From: Palaemon carinicauda
Taxonomy: Eukaryota; Arthropoda; Malacostraca; Decapoda; Palaemonidae
Direction: 5' to 3'
Length of the DNA: 64,000 bases
Assembly (NCBI RefSeq): GCF_036898095.1
Contig: NC_090726.1
Span: 40,296,841-40,360,840, forward strand
Part shown: positions 1-10,170 of the stretch, one piece after another
Numbering within the stretch: position 1 is the stretch's first letter
Layout of the letters: each line of letters starts with the position of its first letter
Position numbers and translations under genes: made by a program
Notes under the pieces: generated by a model
What the model saw: only the letters and a program-made list of their open reading frames with translations
Databases searched by the model: none
Told to the model about the DNA's origin: nothing

Positions 1-102
1 ACTTTACTACAGCTGTACACATCACTATTAAGACCCCATCTAGAACATGGAGTCCAATTCTGGGCTCCGAGTATTCAGAGGGATAGACTGGAAGCAGTTT
101 AA
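1..102 (+). pseudogene. LINE reverse transcriptase C-terminal remnant
   Basis: Frame 1 reads 33 codons and then TAA. It contains the segment RPHLEHGVQFWAPSIQRD, which matches the thumb-side motif of non-LTR retrotransposon reverse transcriptases (usual form RPxLEYxxxxWxP). The fragment runs off the left edge, so only the last part is visible. No start codon or 3' tail can be tied to it. It is a decayed LINE piece of a different type from the 3 kb LINE at 18625-21615, whose equivalent motif reads PCFEYCSPVW. Confidence 0.5.
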
Positions 103-1258
103 GCTAAGGATGGTAATCTCTACCTCCTAACTCAGGTCTCTTTTTTGCTCTGATCCTACTGGACTCAAGTCTGGAGAATCCGTACTAATACCGAAAGGTT
201 TTCAGTTACCACTAGAGGGGACTAAAGATACGACATTCACCAGGAACCAGACGTTCCCAGAAAATCAGTAACACCAACAAGCGCAGACGTCACTGCACCA
301 GTAAGAAGTCTTGTTTGAGGAAGGAACCTGCCGCTTCCCCGGGTCTTTTTCCTGATTGGACAAAACGACTTTGCCTCTTTTGAGGTCATTTACCTTTCTA
401 GATATGACAGTTTTCATGAAAGTTGTGGGGATGAATTCTAGCGGTTTTTGCCAATCCCCAACCGAGGCAGAACCCGGAAGATTGACTCAGTATTGAAGAA
501 GAATCTCCCCTAAGTCTGCTAGAATCAATCACTCATTTAAGCAGGGTGGATGCCATTGGCACTCTCTCTAAAAATAAAAAATTCCACTTTCGACTAATTT
601 TCAGAGATTATCAAGTAATTCTGTAAGTGATATCCTAGCCATGCTTATGAACAAATCTTCACAATATTCAGCAAGGGAACCCCCAAATATATCTATAAAA
701 GAGATTTAATAAAAAATAAAGAATTTGTACCATTAAGGGTGATTCTACTCTAAGACCCCCCTTATGAACATTCCAATTCTTGAGCATGTTTTGATTTACT
801 TACTTTAGAATTACAAGCTTAGCACAGTCTTATCAGTAAAACTGAACTAGAACTCATACTTACAAATAGGTACCATGATTACTGTTTATAGACAAACCTA
901 GGAAGATCATTTTCTGACCTTTACTTTTTAGATAGAAATATAATATCAGTTAATGAACGGGAAGAGTCCGTGTAAAATTTAATTTACTGCGCATTTCAAT
1001 GTTCACCATAATAATTTCATGTAAATTTACATGGCAACTATCTACTCACAAAGCTCTAGTAATCAGCCTTCATCTAAACATCTTCCCCTCAATATAAGCT
1101 ATAGAGACCAGTCTTATGAAGTACTTTTTTGATAAACACCGAGCACTGAGAATATTTTAGAAAAATGTAGCAACCTAAATCAACTACTAATTCTATTTGA
1201 TACATCCTTCTCCTCACCTGAAAACAAGCCATAAGTATAAAGATGACAGACTTCAGAT
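103..1258. other. Intergenic, nothing recognised
   Basis: AT-rich sequence with stops in all frames. I see no coding motif, RNA gene or clear repeat boundary here. The first 400 bases are less AT-rich and may be decayed transposon sequence, but I could not assign it. Confidence 0.4.
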
Positions 1259-1264
1259 TAAAAA

Positions 1265-1487
1265 GGATTTTGACGTAGGAAAAATCTATTTTTGGGTGAG
1301 ATGGCCATGTCGTCCTGCATGGCAGCTTCCTACTGTATAATATTTCTGCAAGTGATATTACCAGAGAATTACCGTCAGGTATCACGGGGTTCTAACCCCC
1401 AGAACGACTATCCGAAGATATTTTTCCCTATTGGAGCCCTTGGGCTTATAGCATCTTGCTTTTCCAACTAGGGTTGTAGCTTGGCTA

Positions 1488-1519
<32 letters not shown>

Positions 1520-1600
1520 CAGGGACTTATCCGAAGATAACCATCGATATCTGTACCCCCAATAGACTTTACCTGCAACACTGCATGGTACCTCCAATGT
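1265..1600 (-). mobile_element. DIRS-like terminal fragment related to DIRS-3
   Basis: The start, ggattttgacgtaggaaaaa, is nearly the same as the left end of the element at 16940 (ggattttgacgaaggaaaaa), and the following bases (tctatttttgggtgag) also match. After that the sequence diverges from DIRS-3, so this looks like a solo or truncated terminus of a sister family. It is itself interrupted by the LINE tail at 1421-1527. The right limit is uncertain, and the strand is set by analogy with DIRS-3. Confidence 0.5.
1421..1527 (+). mobile_element. LINE 3' end, 5'-truncated, with target site duplication
   Basis: This is the 3' untranslated end of the LINE family also seen at 18625-21615 (ttggagcccttgggcttata, then ccaactagggttgtagcttg), ending in a (TAA)n tail at about 1489-1519. 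The 12-base sequence tatccgaagata occurs directly before it (1409-1420) and again after it (1528-1539), a good target site duplication. Eight extra bases lie between the tail and the second copy. The insertion is heavily 5'-truncated, which is usual for target-primed reverse transcription. Confidence 0.8.
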
Positions 1601-2088
1601 CCTACTTAATAAGATACAATTTATATGAATACAACATCAAGTAGAAGTCCATTCTATCCTGAAGATTTAAATTATTTTCTTTCTGCAAGAATAAAATCCA
1701 TGTATGATGGAGGCATGAAACACGGCAAATTTACTTTATGATTTAAATACTAAAGAAGAAATAAGTATTTACATATAAAACCTTAACTAGAGACTATATA
1801 ATACAGCTTGATAACATTCGGTGTTGGGTAAAATGATAATGTTTATCTAAGTAGTCACTAAAGATAATTTGGTGAATTAATTGGTCTATGTTATCTTAAT
1901 TGAACCTAAAAGTTTAAGTCTATAGCTAGAAATAGTTATACTTCAGTCCTGGAAGGAAAACTGTAATATTAATCAAATATATCCTGTTATAATAATGAAG
2001 CAGCTGGACTCGCCTCAAACATCTTAGGTGAAACAGTTCATGAATAACTTTTGGGAGTATAGTCCACAAGCCTGGGGGGGTTGGTCGT

Positions 2089-2564
2089 TACCATTTTGGG
2101 GCAGGAAATCTCATAGTGATTAACTGAAAGACCAAGTCTTCAAAAATGTATGATAGCATTCTATATCTCTTTGCCTTCCCTGTGTTATCAACCGTTTTAT
2201 ATATGACATGTGATTTTTTCCGGCGTGCCTTACAGGTGATTTTTGTCTCCTGCGAGCTAGTCCATCAATATTATTGGGACTTATTATATACCAAAATAAA
2301 GGCCAAGAAAAGGACTTCAAAACAAGCTATCACATATTTTAATATCTTGTACACAGTGTTAGTTAGGAGCATATTTATGATGAAATTAATGAATTTTTTC
2401 TATGTAACTGGAAATTTTTTCTTAAAGAAATAATATCATGACTGGTATTTGTGATTCAACTTAACATTCATATTCTGTGTTTCAAGAGCTTTCTTTTGAT
2501 ACCAATATGTGATCCATAGCTATTATATTAAGAAAGTTATTGGATGTTAAAATAACAACTATCA
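2089..2564 (+). repeat. Left terminal inverted repeat of the Academ-like element
   Basis: About 476 bases that reappear in reverse complement at 13655-14140 with small indels and substitutions. An example is the segment around 2150-2170 (tagcattctatatctctttg), found reversed near 14055-14075. The inner limit is where the two copies diverge, just after the shared tatca. The 95-codon and 66-codon open frames inside it are unlikely to be genes, because the matching arm does not preserve them. Confidence 0.85.
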
Positions 2565-2761
2565 CGCTCCTGAATCATTCATTTACGGTATATAACAGTA
2601 ATAAAAATTAACGCATTCAGTTTCTCTTCTTTTAGATTACAGTACTTGTGCTGAGGGCAGATGCAGCTGATAGTCCTGGAGAACAGTAGGTCTACTATGT
2701 CAAGATGGACTCTACGAAAGAAAAATGTTATTTTCATTAGTAAAATAAATTTTTGAATATA

Positions 2762-2919
2762 CTTACCCGATAATCATGTAGCTGTCAACTCTGTTGCCCG
2801 ACAGAATTCTATGGAGGGATACGCCAGCTATCACAATACTAGAAGGGGGTGTACTTACCAGCGCCACCTGTGGCCAGGTACTCAAGTACTTCTTGTTGAC
2901 ACCTCCTCAATTATTCCTC
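2762..2919 (+). repeat. DIRS-1 left inverted terminal repeat
   Basis: Reverse complement of 9091-9248, apparently identical over 158 bp by eye. It starts cttacccgataatcatgtag and ends attattcctc. The near identity of the arms suggests a fairly recent insertion or copying of one end from the other during replication. Confidence 0.9.
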
Positions 2920-2964
2920 GGTCCCACTGGTTCTCTCTGGGGAGGAAGGGAGGGTCAATTAAAC

Positions 2965-3055
2965 CATGATTATCGGGTAAGTATATTCAAAAATTTATTT
3001 TACTAATGAAAATAACATTTTTCAATATTAAACTTACCCGATAATCATGTAGCTG
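2965..3055. repeat. DIRS-1 internal complementary region (ICR)
   Basis: 2965-3015 is the reverse complement of the outermost left end (2728-2778), and 3016-3055 is the reverse complement of the outermost right end (about 9226-9265). The join at 3016-3018 reads cat, the complement of the ATG at both insertion junctions. In the DIRS-1 model the ICR aligns the two ends so that a circular DNA can be closed. Finding both halves side by side is strong evidence for this element class. Confidence 0.9.
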
Positions 3056-3440
3056 ATTCACACCCAGGGGGGTGGGTGAAAACCAGTGTACAAGATTAAA
3101 GGATAGCTAAGTATCCCATATTTCATATAACAGTTATCTCAAATAACAATGAAATAAAAAGTACCTGGTAAGGAAGTCGAATTGAACCGTTACTCTGTCT
3201 CTTTTTTAAGTTCGTCTTCCTTACTGAGCGCAGCGTTCCTCTTGGAGGCTGAATCAACCCAAAGGTGCTAAAGTATACAGGGCTGCAACCCATACTAAAG
3301 GACCTCATCACAACCTTTAACCTCGGCGCTTCTCAAGAAAGAATTGACCACCCGCCAAATCAACAAGGATGTGGAAGGCTTCTTAGCCGACCGAACAACC
3401 CATAAAAAGTATTCAAGAGAAAGGTTAAAAAGTTATGGAA

Positions 3441-4592
3441 TTATGGGAATGTAGTGGCTGAGCCCTCGCCTACTACTGCATTCGTTGCTACGAATGGACC
3501 CAGGGTGTAGCAGTACTCGTAAAGAGACTGGACATCTTTGAGATAGAATGATGCGAACACTGACTTGCTTCTCCAATAGGTTGCATCCATAACACTCTGC
3601 AGAGAACGATTCTGTTTGAAGGCCACTGAAGTAGCCACAGCTCTCACTTCATGTGTCCTTACCTTCAGCAAAGCAAGGTCTTCTTCCTTCAGATGAGAAT
3701 TTGCTTCTCTAATCAGAAGCCTGATGTAGTAAGAAACTGAGTTCTTAGACATTGGTAGAGAAGGCTTCTTGATAGCACACCATAAGGCTTCTGATTGTCC
3801 TCGTAATGGTTTTGACCTTCTTAGATAGTACTTAAGAGCTCTAACAGGGCAAAGTACTCTCTCTAGTTCGTTCCCCACCATGTTGGACAAGCTTGGGATC
3901 TCGAACGACTTAGGGCAAGGACGGGAAGGAAGCTCGTTTTAGCCAAAAAAAAAAAAAAAAAAAAAACCGAGCCGCAAGGAACATGTAGCCGTTTCAGATG
4001 TGAAACCTATGTTCCTGCTGAAGGCGTGGATCTCACTTACTCTTTTACCTGTTGCTAAGCACACGAGGAAAAGAGTTTCTAATGTGAGGTCTTTAAAAGA
4101 GGCTGATTGGAACGGTTCAAATCCTGATGACATTAGGAACCTTAGGACCACGTCTAGATTCCAGCCTGGAGTGGACAACCGACGTTCCTTTGAGGTCTCA
4201 AAAGACCTAAGGAGGTCCTGTAGATCTTTGTTGGAGGAAAGATCCAAGCCTCTGTGGCGGAAAACCGCTGCCAACATACTTCTGTAACCCTTGATCGTAG
4301 GAGCTGATAGGGATTTTACGTTCCTTAGATGTAACAGGAAGTCAGCAATCTGGGTTACAGTGGTACTGGTTGAGGAAAACTGCATTGGCCTTGCACCAGC
4401 TTCGGAAGACTTCCCATTAAGACTGATAGACTCTGAGAGTGGATGTCGTCCTTGCTCTGGCAATCGTTCTGGCTGCCTCCTTCGAAAAGCCTCTAGTTCT
4501 TGAGAGACTTTCGATAGTCTGAAGGCAGTCAGACGAAGAGCGTGGAGGTTTGGGTGTACCTTCTTTACGTGAGGTTGACGCAGAAGGTCCAC
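3441..4592 (-). pseudogene. DIRS-1 tyrosine recombinase (YR), frameshifted
   Basis: Two - strand frames make one recombinase. The upstream frame (3939-4592) has a SAM-like core-binding part (IADFLLHLRNVKSLSAPTIK) and the first catalytic arginine in CLATGKRVSEIHAFSR (about residue 185). The downstream frame (3441-3890) has H80-x-x-R83 in THEVRAVATS and the nucleophile Y117 in FASFYLKDVQ. Between them is an uninterrupted A-run at about 3943-3966, read as a phenylalanine run on the coding strand, which shifts the frame. In DIRS elements this enzyme recombines the circular DNA into the genome. All catalytic residues survive, but the shift should kill the protein unless it is corrected. Confidence 0.85.
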
Positions 4593-4593
4593 T

Positions 4594-5839
4594 CTAGGAG
4601 GAAGAGTCCTGGGAACGTCGACCAGCCATTGCAGAACCTCGGTGAACCCTTCTCTCGCGGGTCAGAGGGGAGCAACCAACGTCAACCGTGTCCCTTTGTG
4701 AGAGGCGAACTGCTGAAGTACCCTGTTGACAATCTTGAACGGCGGGAATGCATACAGGTTGAGATGGGACCAATCCAGCAGAAAGGCATCCACGCGAACT
4801 GCTGCTGGGTCTGGAATCGGAGAACAATACAAGAGGAGCTTCTTGGTCATCGAGGTAGCGAATAGAACTATGGTTGGCTGACCCCACAGGGCCCAAAGTC
4901 TGCTGCAAACATTCTTGTGAAGGGTCCACTCTGTGGGGAAGACCTGACCCTTACGGCTGAGGCGATCTGCCATGACATTCATATCGCCCTGAATGAGCCT
5001 CGTTACCAGCGTGAGCTTTCGATCTTTGACCAAATGAGGAGGTCCCTTGCGATCTTGAACAACTTCCTCGGATGAGTCCCTCTCTGCTTGGAGATGTAAG
5101 CCAAGGCTGTGGTGTAGTCGGAGTTCACCTCCACCACCTTGTTAAGCTGGAGGGACTTGAAGTTTATCAAGGCCAGATGAACTGCCAACAACTCCTTGCA
5201 ATAGATGTGAAGTGTCCTTTGCTCCTGATTCCATGTTCCCGAGCATTCCTGTCCGTCCAGTGTCGCACCCCAGCCCGTGTCCGATGCGTCCGAGAAGAGA
5301 CGGTGGTCGGGGGTCTGAACAGCCAAAGGTAGACCTTCCTTGAGAAGAATGCTGTTCTTCCACCACGTTAGAGTAGACCTCATCTCTTCGGAAACAGGAA
5401 CTGAGCCCGTCTCTAGCGTCATGTCCTTTATCCAGTGAGCAGCTAGATGATACTGAAGGGGGAGGAGGTGGAGTCTCCCTAACTCGATGAACAGGGCCAG
5501 CGATGAAAGTGTCCCTGTTAGACTCATCCCCTGCCTGACTAAGCATCGGTTCCTTCTCAGCATGCTCTGGATGCATTCTAGGGCTTGGAAGATCCTTGGG
5601 GCCGACGGACAAGTCCGAAAAGCTCGACTCTGAAGATCCATACCCAAGGAAACAATGGTCTGGGATGGAACGAGCTGAGACTCCTCAAAATTGACCAGGA
5701 GGCCCAGTTCCTTGGTCAGATCCATAGTCCATTTGAAAATCTCCAGACAGCGACGACTTGTGGGAGCTCTTAAAAGCCAGTCGTCTGACGGAGCCGGACA
5801 CAAGATCATGATACTGCTGCACAGTCTGTAAACTGTCAA
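4594..5839 (-). pseudogene. DIRS-1 reverse transcriptase C-terminus, RNase H and connection
   Basis: The main frame (5003-5839, 278 codons) starts at the end of the RT palm: SDDWLLRAP (normally YLDDWLL) near residue 18, followed by the RT thumb. RNase H begins near residue 180 with LFSDASDTGWGATLDG (D184), with further acidic residues in CKELLAV (about 216) and VNSDYTTALAY (about 241). The overlapping frame 4662-5033 continues with GDMNVMADRLSRKGQ and the DIRS-specific connection to the recombinase (LFATSMTKKLLLYCSPIPDP). The finger and early palm regions (DAYFHI-type motif) are missing upstream of 5839, so the polymerase is incomplete, through an apparent deletion. Confidence 0.85.
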
Positions 5840-5940
5840 TCATGGGCAAGCGAGGAAGTACAGTGACAACCCGAATCTGTCTAGACTATCTGGGTCGTAC
5901 AGACAACTCCTTAACGGGTTGCTGAGGTTGCCGCACTGCG

Positions 5941-7957
5941 TCACAACAAGTCCCTTCTGTTGGTTGTTGAACGTCTTCCCCGTGACACATTGACTCCGTA
6001 AACAAAAAATCCTCTAACAAGGACTAAGCTTGGACTGCATGTCATGCAACACAGCTCAAGGTCTATGGGAGCAGGTGTGGTAACAGACGGGATTAGCGGC
6101 TGAAGTGGAACCATTACCTTCCCTGTAAGCATGTTATGCTTAAATAAAAGTCCATAAGAGGTTATGCAGCTAAAGGCTCCCTCCAAATGACAGAGTCCTC
6201 AAGGGAATATCGGAAGGAGGGAGAAAAGAACTTTCTCATCTACAGGGACCTTATCCTAGAAAAGCTAAGTTCTCTGAGTGAGGGTTCACTGGTGCAAAAG
6301 CAGCAGACTAGAAGGCAACGTTATGAAACTGCTTGACAGTCTAGTGAGTTGGCAACAACCCAAGATATGTTGAGAAGCATGCGGTAAGGTATGCAGAGTA
6401 TGATGAATGCAGAGTATGCTGTATGCAGAGCATGCTGTATGTAGAGCATGTTGTATGCAGAGCATGCTGAATGCAGAGCATGCTGTATGTAGAGCATGTT
6501 GTATGCAGAGCATGCTGAATGCAGAGCATGCTGAATGCTGAGCATGTAGTAAGCAGAGCCTGCTGTAAGGAAAGCAGAGCGTGTGCATGGCGTTTAACAT
6601 TCTCAGAAATTCCATGACCAGTGCTAGAGTGCTTTATGCATGCTTGCATGGGGTTTAAAAATCAACATAATGTTTACCTTACATTCATAACTCATGATTC
6701 ATATTTTTGCCATGGTTTGAAAATGGAGGTAAGGTATGCTGAACAGCAGAGTCAGAACGAGCTGGAACAACAACAGTGGAAGGTGCAGAAAGTTCCTGTT
6801 CCTGTGGTATGAGTGGAGCGTGAAGAGACCGAGGTTGCGCAGAACAAGGTAAAGTTCCCGCAAGCAGAGGTGTCTGAGGCGCAGGATCAGGGTGCACGGG
6901 TTGAGCTCGGTGCAGCAGCTGAGGAGACTGACTCACAGGTGGAAGAGGTTGTACCTCCACCGAGAGTTGCACCACCGGTGGAGCAGCCAGGGGAGGAGGA
7001 GGAAGAGTGGAGTAATCCTCCTGATCCCAAACCAAAGGTTGCCTTAAAGAAGGCTGAGGCTGAACAACACTGGGAACAGCGAACACAGAAAGAGGTTCAA
7101 CATCGTACGCCTGGCAGATGGTGCTGCGACTGGGTGCAGCGAGTGCAGGCGGGTTGAGCACAGGCTGAACGGGTGCAGGTGGAGGTGCAACACTCTCAGC
7201 CCGACACTCACGCAACAGGTCCGAAAGCTGTGCTTGCATGGACTGTAGTAGAGTCCACAACATCGTACGCCTGGCAGATGGTGCTGCGACTGGGTGCAGC
7301 GAGTGCAGGCGGGTGCAGCACAGGCTGAACGGGTGCAGCCGGTTGGTGCACCACCGGTGCAGGCGGGTGCAGCACAGGCTGAACGGGTGCAGGCGGTTGG
7401 TGCACCACCGGTGCAGGAGGAGGAGGAGGTGCAACACTCTCAGCACGACACTCACGCATCAGGTCCGAAAGCTGTGCTTGCATGGACTGTAGTAGAGTCC
7501 ACAACATCGTACGCCTGGCAGGTGGTACTGCGATCAGGTGGAGCGAGCATAGGCGGGGGGAGTGTAGGCGCACTCTCAGCCCGACAAACTGATGACTGAG
7601 GAGAGTCAGAGCTAACCCAATGACTGCATCCGGGTTGTAGAACTTTACTTCGTACGTCTGGCATAGGTCTGGACTTACGTTTAAGAGGTCTTGAGACCTG
7701 AGACCAGCGTTACTCTGCCTATATTTTCTCCTCTAAATCTCTTCTGCAGACGAGCAAAATAAGGGCTCAATCGTCTGCGGGTGGGAGTGACGGTCTCGGT
7801 AAGACACGCCCACAACCACCGAGGATACTTCTGTGCGCCGATCAAGGCCTGCCGAACCCTTTAATCCTTCGACATTGCTTCTCCCCTGGGCTTGGGAGCT
7901 TGCAAGAGGTCCCGGACTGGGAGGACGACTGGCGCGCACAAAAGTACCCTCACGCAT
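5941..7957 (-). pseudogene. DIRS-1 gag-like region, low complexity and tandemly duplicated
   Basis: Several short - strand frames (5941-6186, 6685-7455, 7208-7573, 7452-7664, 7733-7957) fill the gag position. They are proline-, alanine- and glutamine-rich. A CQAYDV-containing unit recurs near 7100, 7265, 7510 and 7655, each time as the DNA motif cgtacgcctggca, showing tandem duplication with a period of roughly 160-240 bp. The 7733-7957 frame has PSPGPLASSQAQGRSNVEG, which parallels PSPRPLSGSPTPGRRNV in the gag region of DIRS-2 (47422-47622). The + strand Q/A-rich frames over the same bases are shadows. No zinc-binding cluster could be found here. Confidence 0.6.
6393..6568. repeat. 16-bp minisatellite inside the DIRS-1 gag-like region
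   Basis: About eleven copies of a 16-bp unit, typical form gcagagcatgctgaat, with a higher-order alternation every 48 bp. Because 16 is not a multiple of three, each frame cycles through the unit and all three - strand frames look repetitive (SACSAYNMLYIQHAL-type). This tract probably arose by slippage after gag stopped being constrained. Confidence 0.85.
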
Positions 7958-9090
7958 AACACTGACATACTTTAATCACTTATCACTTTGATTTCTGTTT
8001 GCACTTATTTCACTGAACTCGAAACTTTAAGTGGTTTGTACCTGAAACACGCAATTCTATCCTTCTCATAAGTTAGTAATTGCGAAAACAGAATTACAAT
8101 GTAACAGAAAAATCTAATGAAAGAAAATTCAGTGGCTGGAAAGAGACTAAACACTAGATCACTCTAGAAACGTTTAGTTTCTTCCCCTAAAGAGACTAGG
8201 GATAAGAGCAAAACGATAACGACGTTACTCGTACGCCTGGCAGGCTTGAGGGAAACGTTTATCCTCTTTCTCCCTCCGTCTCTATCTCTCTCTCTCTCTC
8301 TCTCTCTTGACTTAGAACCTGAGAGAAGAGCCCAATCATATATATCGTTAAAACATATTATTGTTAAAGGAAAAAACTGAAATATTTCCCAAAAAGAAAA
8401 GTTCCTTATTAAGATCAAAACCATTAAGTTAAGAAAGAATGAACAAAACGCTAGACACGGTTACTCTTACTGCAATGTGAAACCGTGAACATTCTTTCTC
8501 TATCGTAACGATAGAGTGCAAGTTGAAACGTTCTGAACGTCAACAACTGCCGAGACAAACAAAACGTTAGTTCAACTTTGAAAAAGTACGAGACTATCAA
8601 AGAAATTCTTTCAAAGACCTTAAAATAGCATAATATGTTAACAGGTAAAACCGAAATGACGGGCTCACGATAATTAACTTCGGTACCAAGAAAAGACCGC
8701 CTACTATTAAGAAGGTCGAATATAAACAAATATAAAAATTAATTTTAATAAGTTTATAATAAAAGGAAGTTAATCGAAGAGGCCTATAAGAGGCGGAGAG
8801 ATATAAAATAAATCTATAACTTTTGTTAAGCAAAATTAAGAAAAAGAGTCTATACTCTCTTAGACACCAACACTTCCGTCTAAGGGAAGGGTCGGCCATT
8901 GAAAGGCGAACGAGAGTTCATACTCTCTTCGTCACCAAAATTAATCAAATTAATTCCAAAAGCTAACTAAGCTAAAATAGAAGTTTCCAGTAAAGCGACA
9001 GCCGAAATCAAAGAGAAATACTTCACCAAAGTCGTGAAAATACTCCAAGAACATAAGCGTATCCCAGAACGTCTTGTCAGAAGCACGACA
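7958..9090. other. DIRS-1 5' leader region
   Basis: AT-rich region between the gag-like frames and the right inverted repeat, with a (TC)n microsatellite at about 8281-8308 and no convincing coding sequence. It corresponds in position to 47640-48950 in DIRS-2, with which it shares phrases such as acctgaaacacgcaattct. It probably holds the promoter and leader of the element. Confidence 0.5.
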
Positions 9091-9248
9091 GAGGAATAAT
9101 TGAGGAGGTGTCAACAAGAAGTACTTGAGTACCTGGCCACAGGTGGCGCTGGTAAGTACACCCCCTTCTAGTATTGTGATAGCTGGCGTATCCCTCCATA
9201 GAATTCTGTCGGGCAACAGAGTTGACAGCTACATGATTATCGGGTAAG
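9091..9248 (-). repeat. DIRS-1 right inverted terminal repeat
   Basis: Reverse complement of 2762-2919. Because the genes lie on the - strand, this is the 5' end of the element, where transcription should begin. The outermost bases after it (gggtaagtttaatattgaaa) pair with the second half of the ICR rather than with the left end, as expected of a DIRS element. Confidence 0.9.
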
Positions 9249-9265
9249 TTTAATATTGAAAAATG

Positions 9266-10170
9266 CATTATCCACATTGAAACTTATGATAATGACCCAA
9301 CAACACTGGTAACACCTAAGGACTATGACTCATGGTTCGTGCTTCTTGATGCAGCCCGAGTGAGGAATCATAAACCTGTTAAGCTAATTGTTCCTGTAGC
9401 CACACTTGCAGCTAGAATGGAGAACTTCATGCATTCCAGAGGTTACAGAATGAATGAATCCACCAAGAAACACATCAAATGGAGACTGGACTCAGAAGTT
9501 GGAGACATTATTCACATTTATAAGGATGCAGCAGGAAAGTTGGTAGCAATTCCAGACAGCATTACAATGCAAGACATGGTCCTTGAAAACAAAATCTTCC
9601 GAAATGAATTGAAAACTCTGAGATCAAAATCTAGTGACATAAAGTGCATCATTCACCAGGCATCATCTTATGTTCAGACATAAATACAGGAAAGCTGTTT
9701 GCCATCTCCGTGGCCCTACCATCCATCTGATCTTAAAAAAAAAGTCCATGAATTTGCCATGTCTGCTTCAGCAGTTATTGACTGGTATTCTGACTGGAGA
9801 ACCTGAAAAAGAAAACCCATCTCAAAGAGTGAAACTTCTAATACAGTCTCTTGGTCAGGATCTAATATATGCCACAACACGAGGAAAGCAGAAACCTCCA
9901 AAATATTTGTTGCTTCCATATGCTGTCAAAACATTAACAGGCAATACTGAATTGATTCGGATGCTAAACAGACTTGGACATGGGATCTCTTACTCACAGC
10001 TTGAAGAAAATGACACAGCAGTTTGTCTGCAAAAATTAGCTGCAGCACCGAACCAAACGGTGGTCTTACCTACTCCTTTGCAGCCATATATTTTCCCAAA
10101 TTTAGCATGGGATAACATCGACAGACTCGAAGAAAATTTTGACAGGTCAGGGAACTTCTCATCGTGTTAA
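9266..10170 (+). pseudogene. Academ-like protein, N-terminal segment
   Basis: Two overlapping frames, 9266-9683 and 9670-10170, continue one another and together give about 300 residues. Visible pieces include WFVLLDAARVRNHKPVKLIV in the first frame, and LGQDLIYATTRGKQKPPK, LLPYAVKTLTGNTELIRML and NLAWDNIDRLEE in the second. The LLPYAVKxLTGNxELIRMLNRxGHG stretch is typical of the multi-copy invertebrate family. A -/+1 shift near 9680 and another near 10155 separate this part from the next; after 10155 the reading continues in another frame with GTSHRVNGIAVQ-type sequence. Confidence 0.7.

Larger units (their letters stand above)
2728..9265 (-). mobile_element. DIRS-1: DIRS-type tyrosine-recombinase retrotransposon
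   Basis: 6538 bp, coding on the - strand. The ends are inverted repeats (2762-2919 and 9091-9248, both 158 bp). Close to the left end lies an internal complementary region (2965-3055). On the coding strand the order is gag-like region, reverse transcriptase/RNase H, tyrosine recombinase, ICR, end: the classical DIRS layout. Both junctions carry ATG (2725-2727 in the host, 9263-9265 at the element's end), and the ICR centre has CAT, its complement, so ATG is the junction trinucleotide. The copy is defective: the N-terminal palm of the RT is not visible, the recombinase is shifted at a long A-run, and gag is broken. Confidence 0.9.

Noticed and set aside
1382..1597. 71-codon frame with a poly-isoleucine run
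   Set aside because: The run is the (TAA)n tail of a LINE read in one frame. The same applies to the frame at 18538-18720.
2146..2433. 95-codon + strand frame inside the left inverted repeat
   Set aside because: The matching right arm has indels that break it, and no recognisable domain is present.
6393..6568. Possible CRISPR-like array
   Set aside because: Contiguous 16-bp units without spacers in a eukaryotic transposon: a minisatellite. The same applies to 46822-46986.
6813..7599. + strand Q/A/E-rich frames (6813-7157, 7294-7599)
   Set aside because: Shadows of the tandemly repeated - strand gag-like region of DIRS-1; the composition follows from the DNA repeat.
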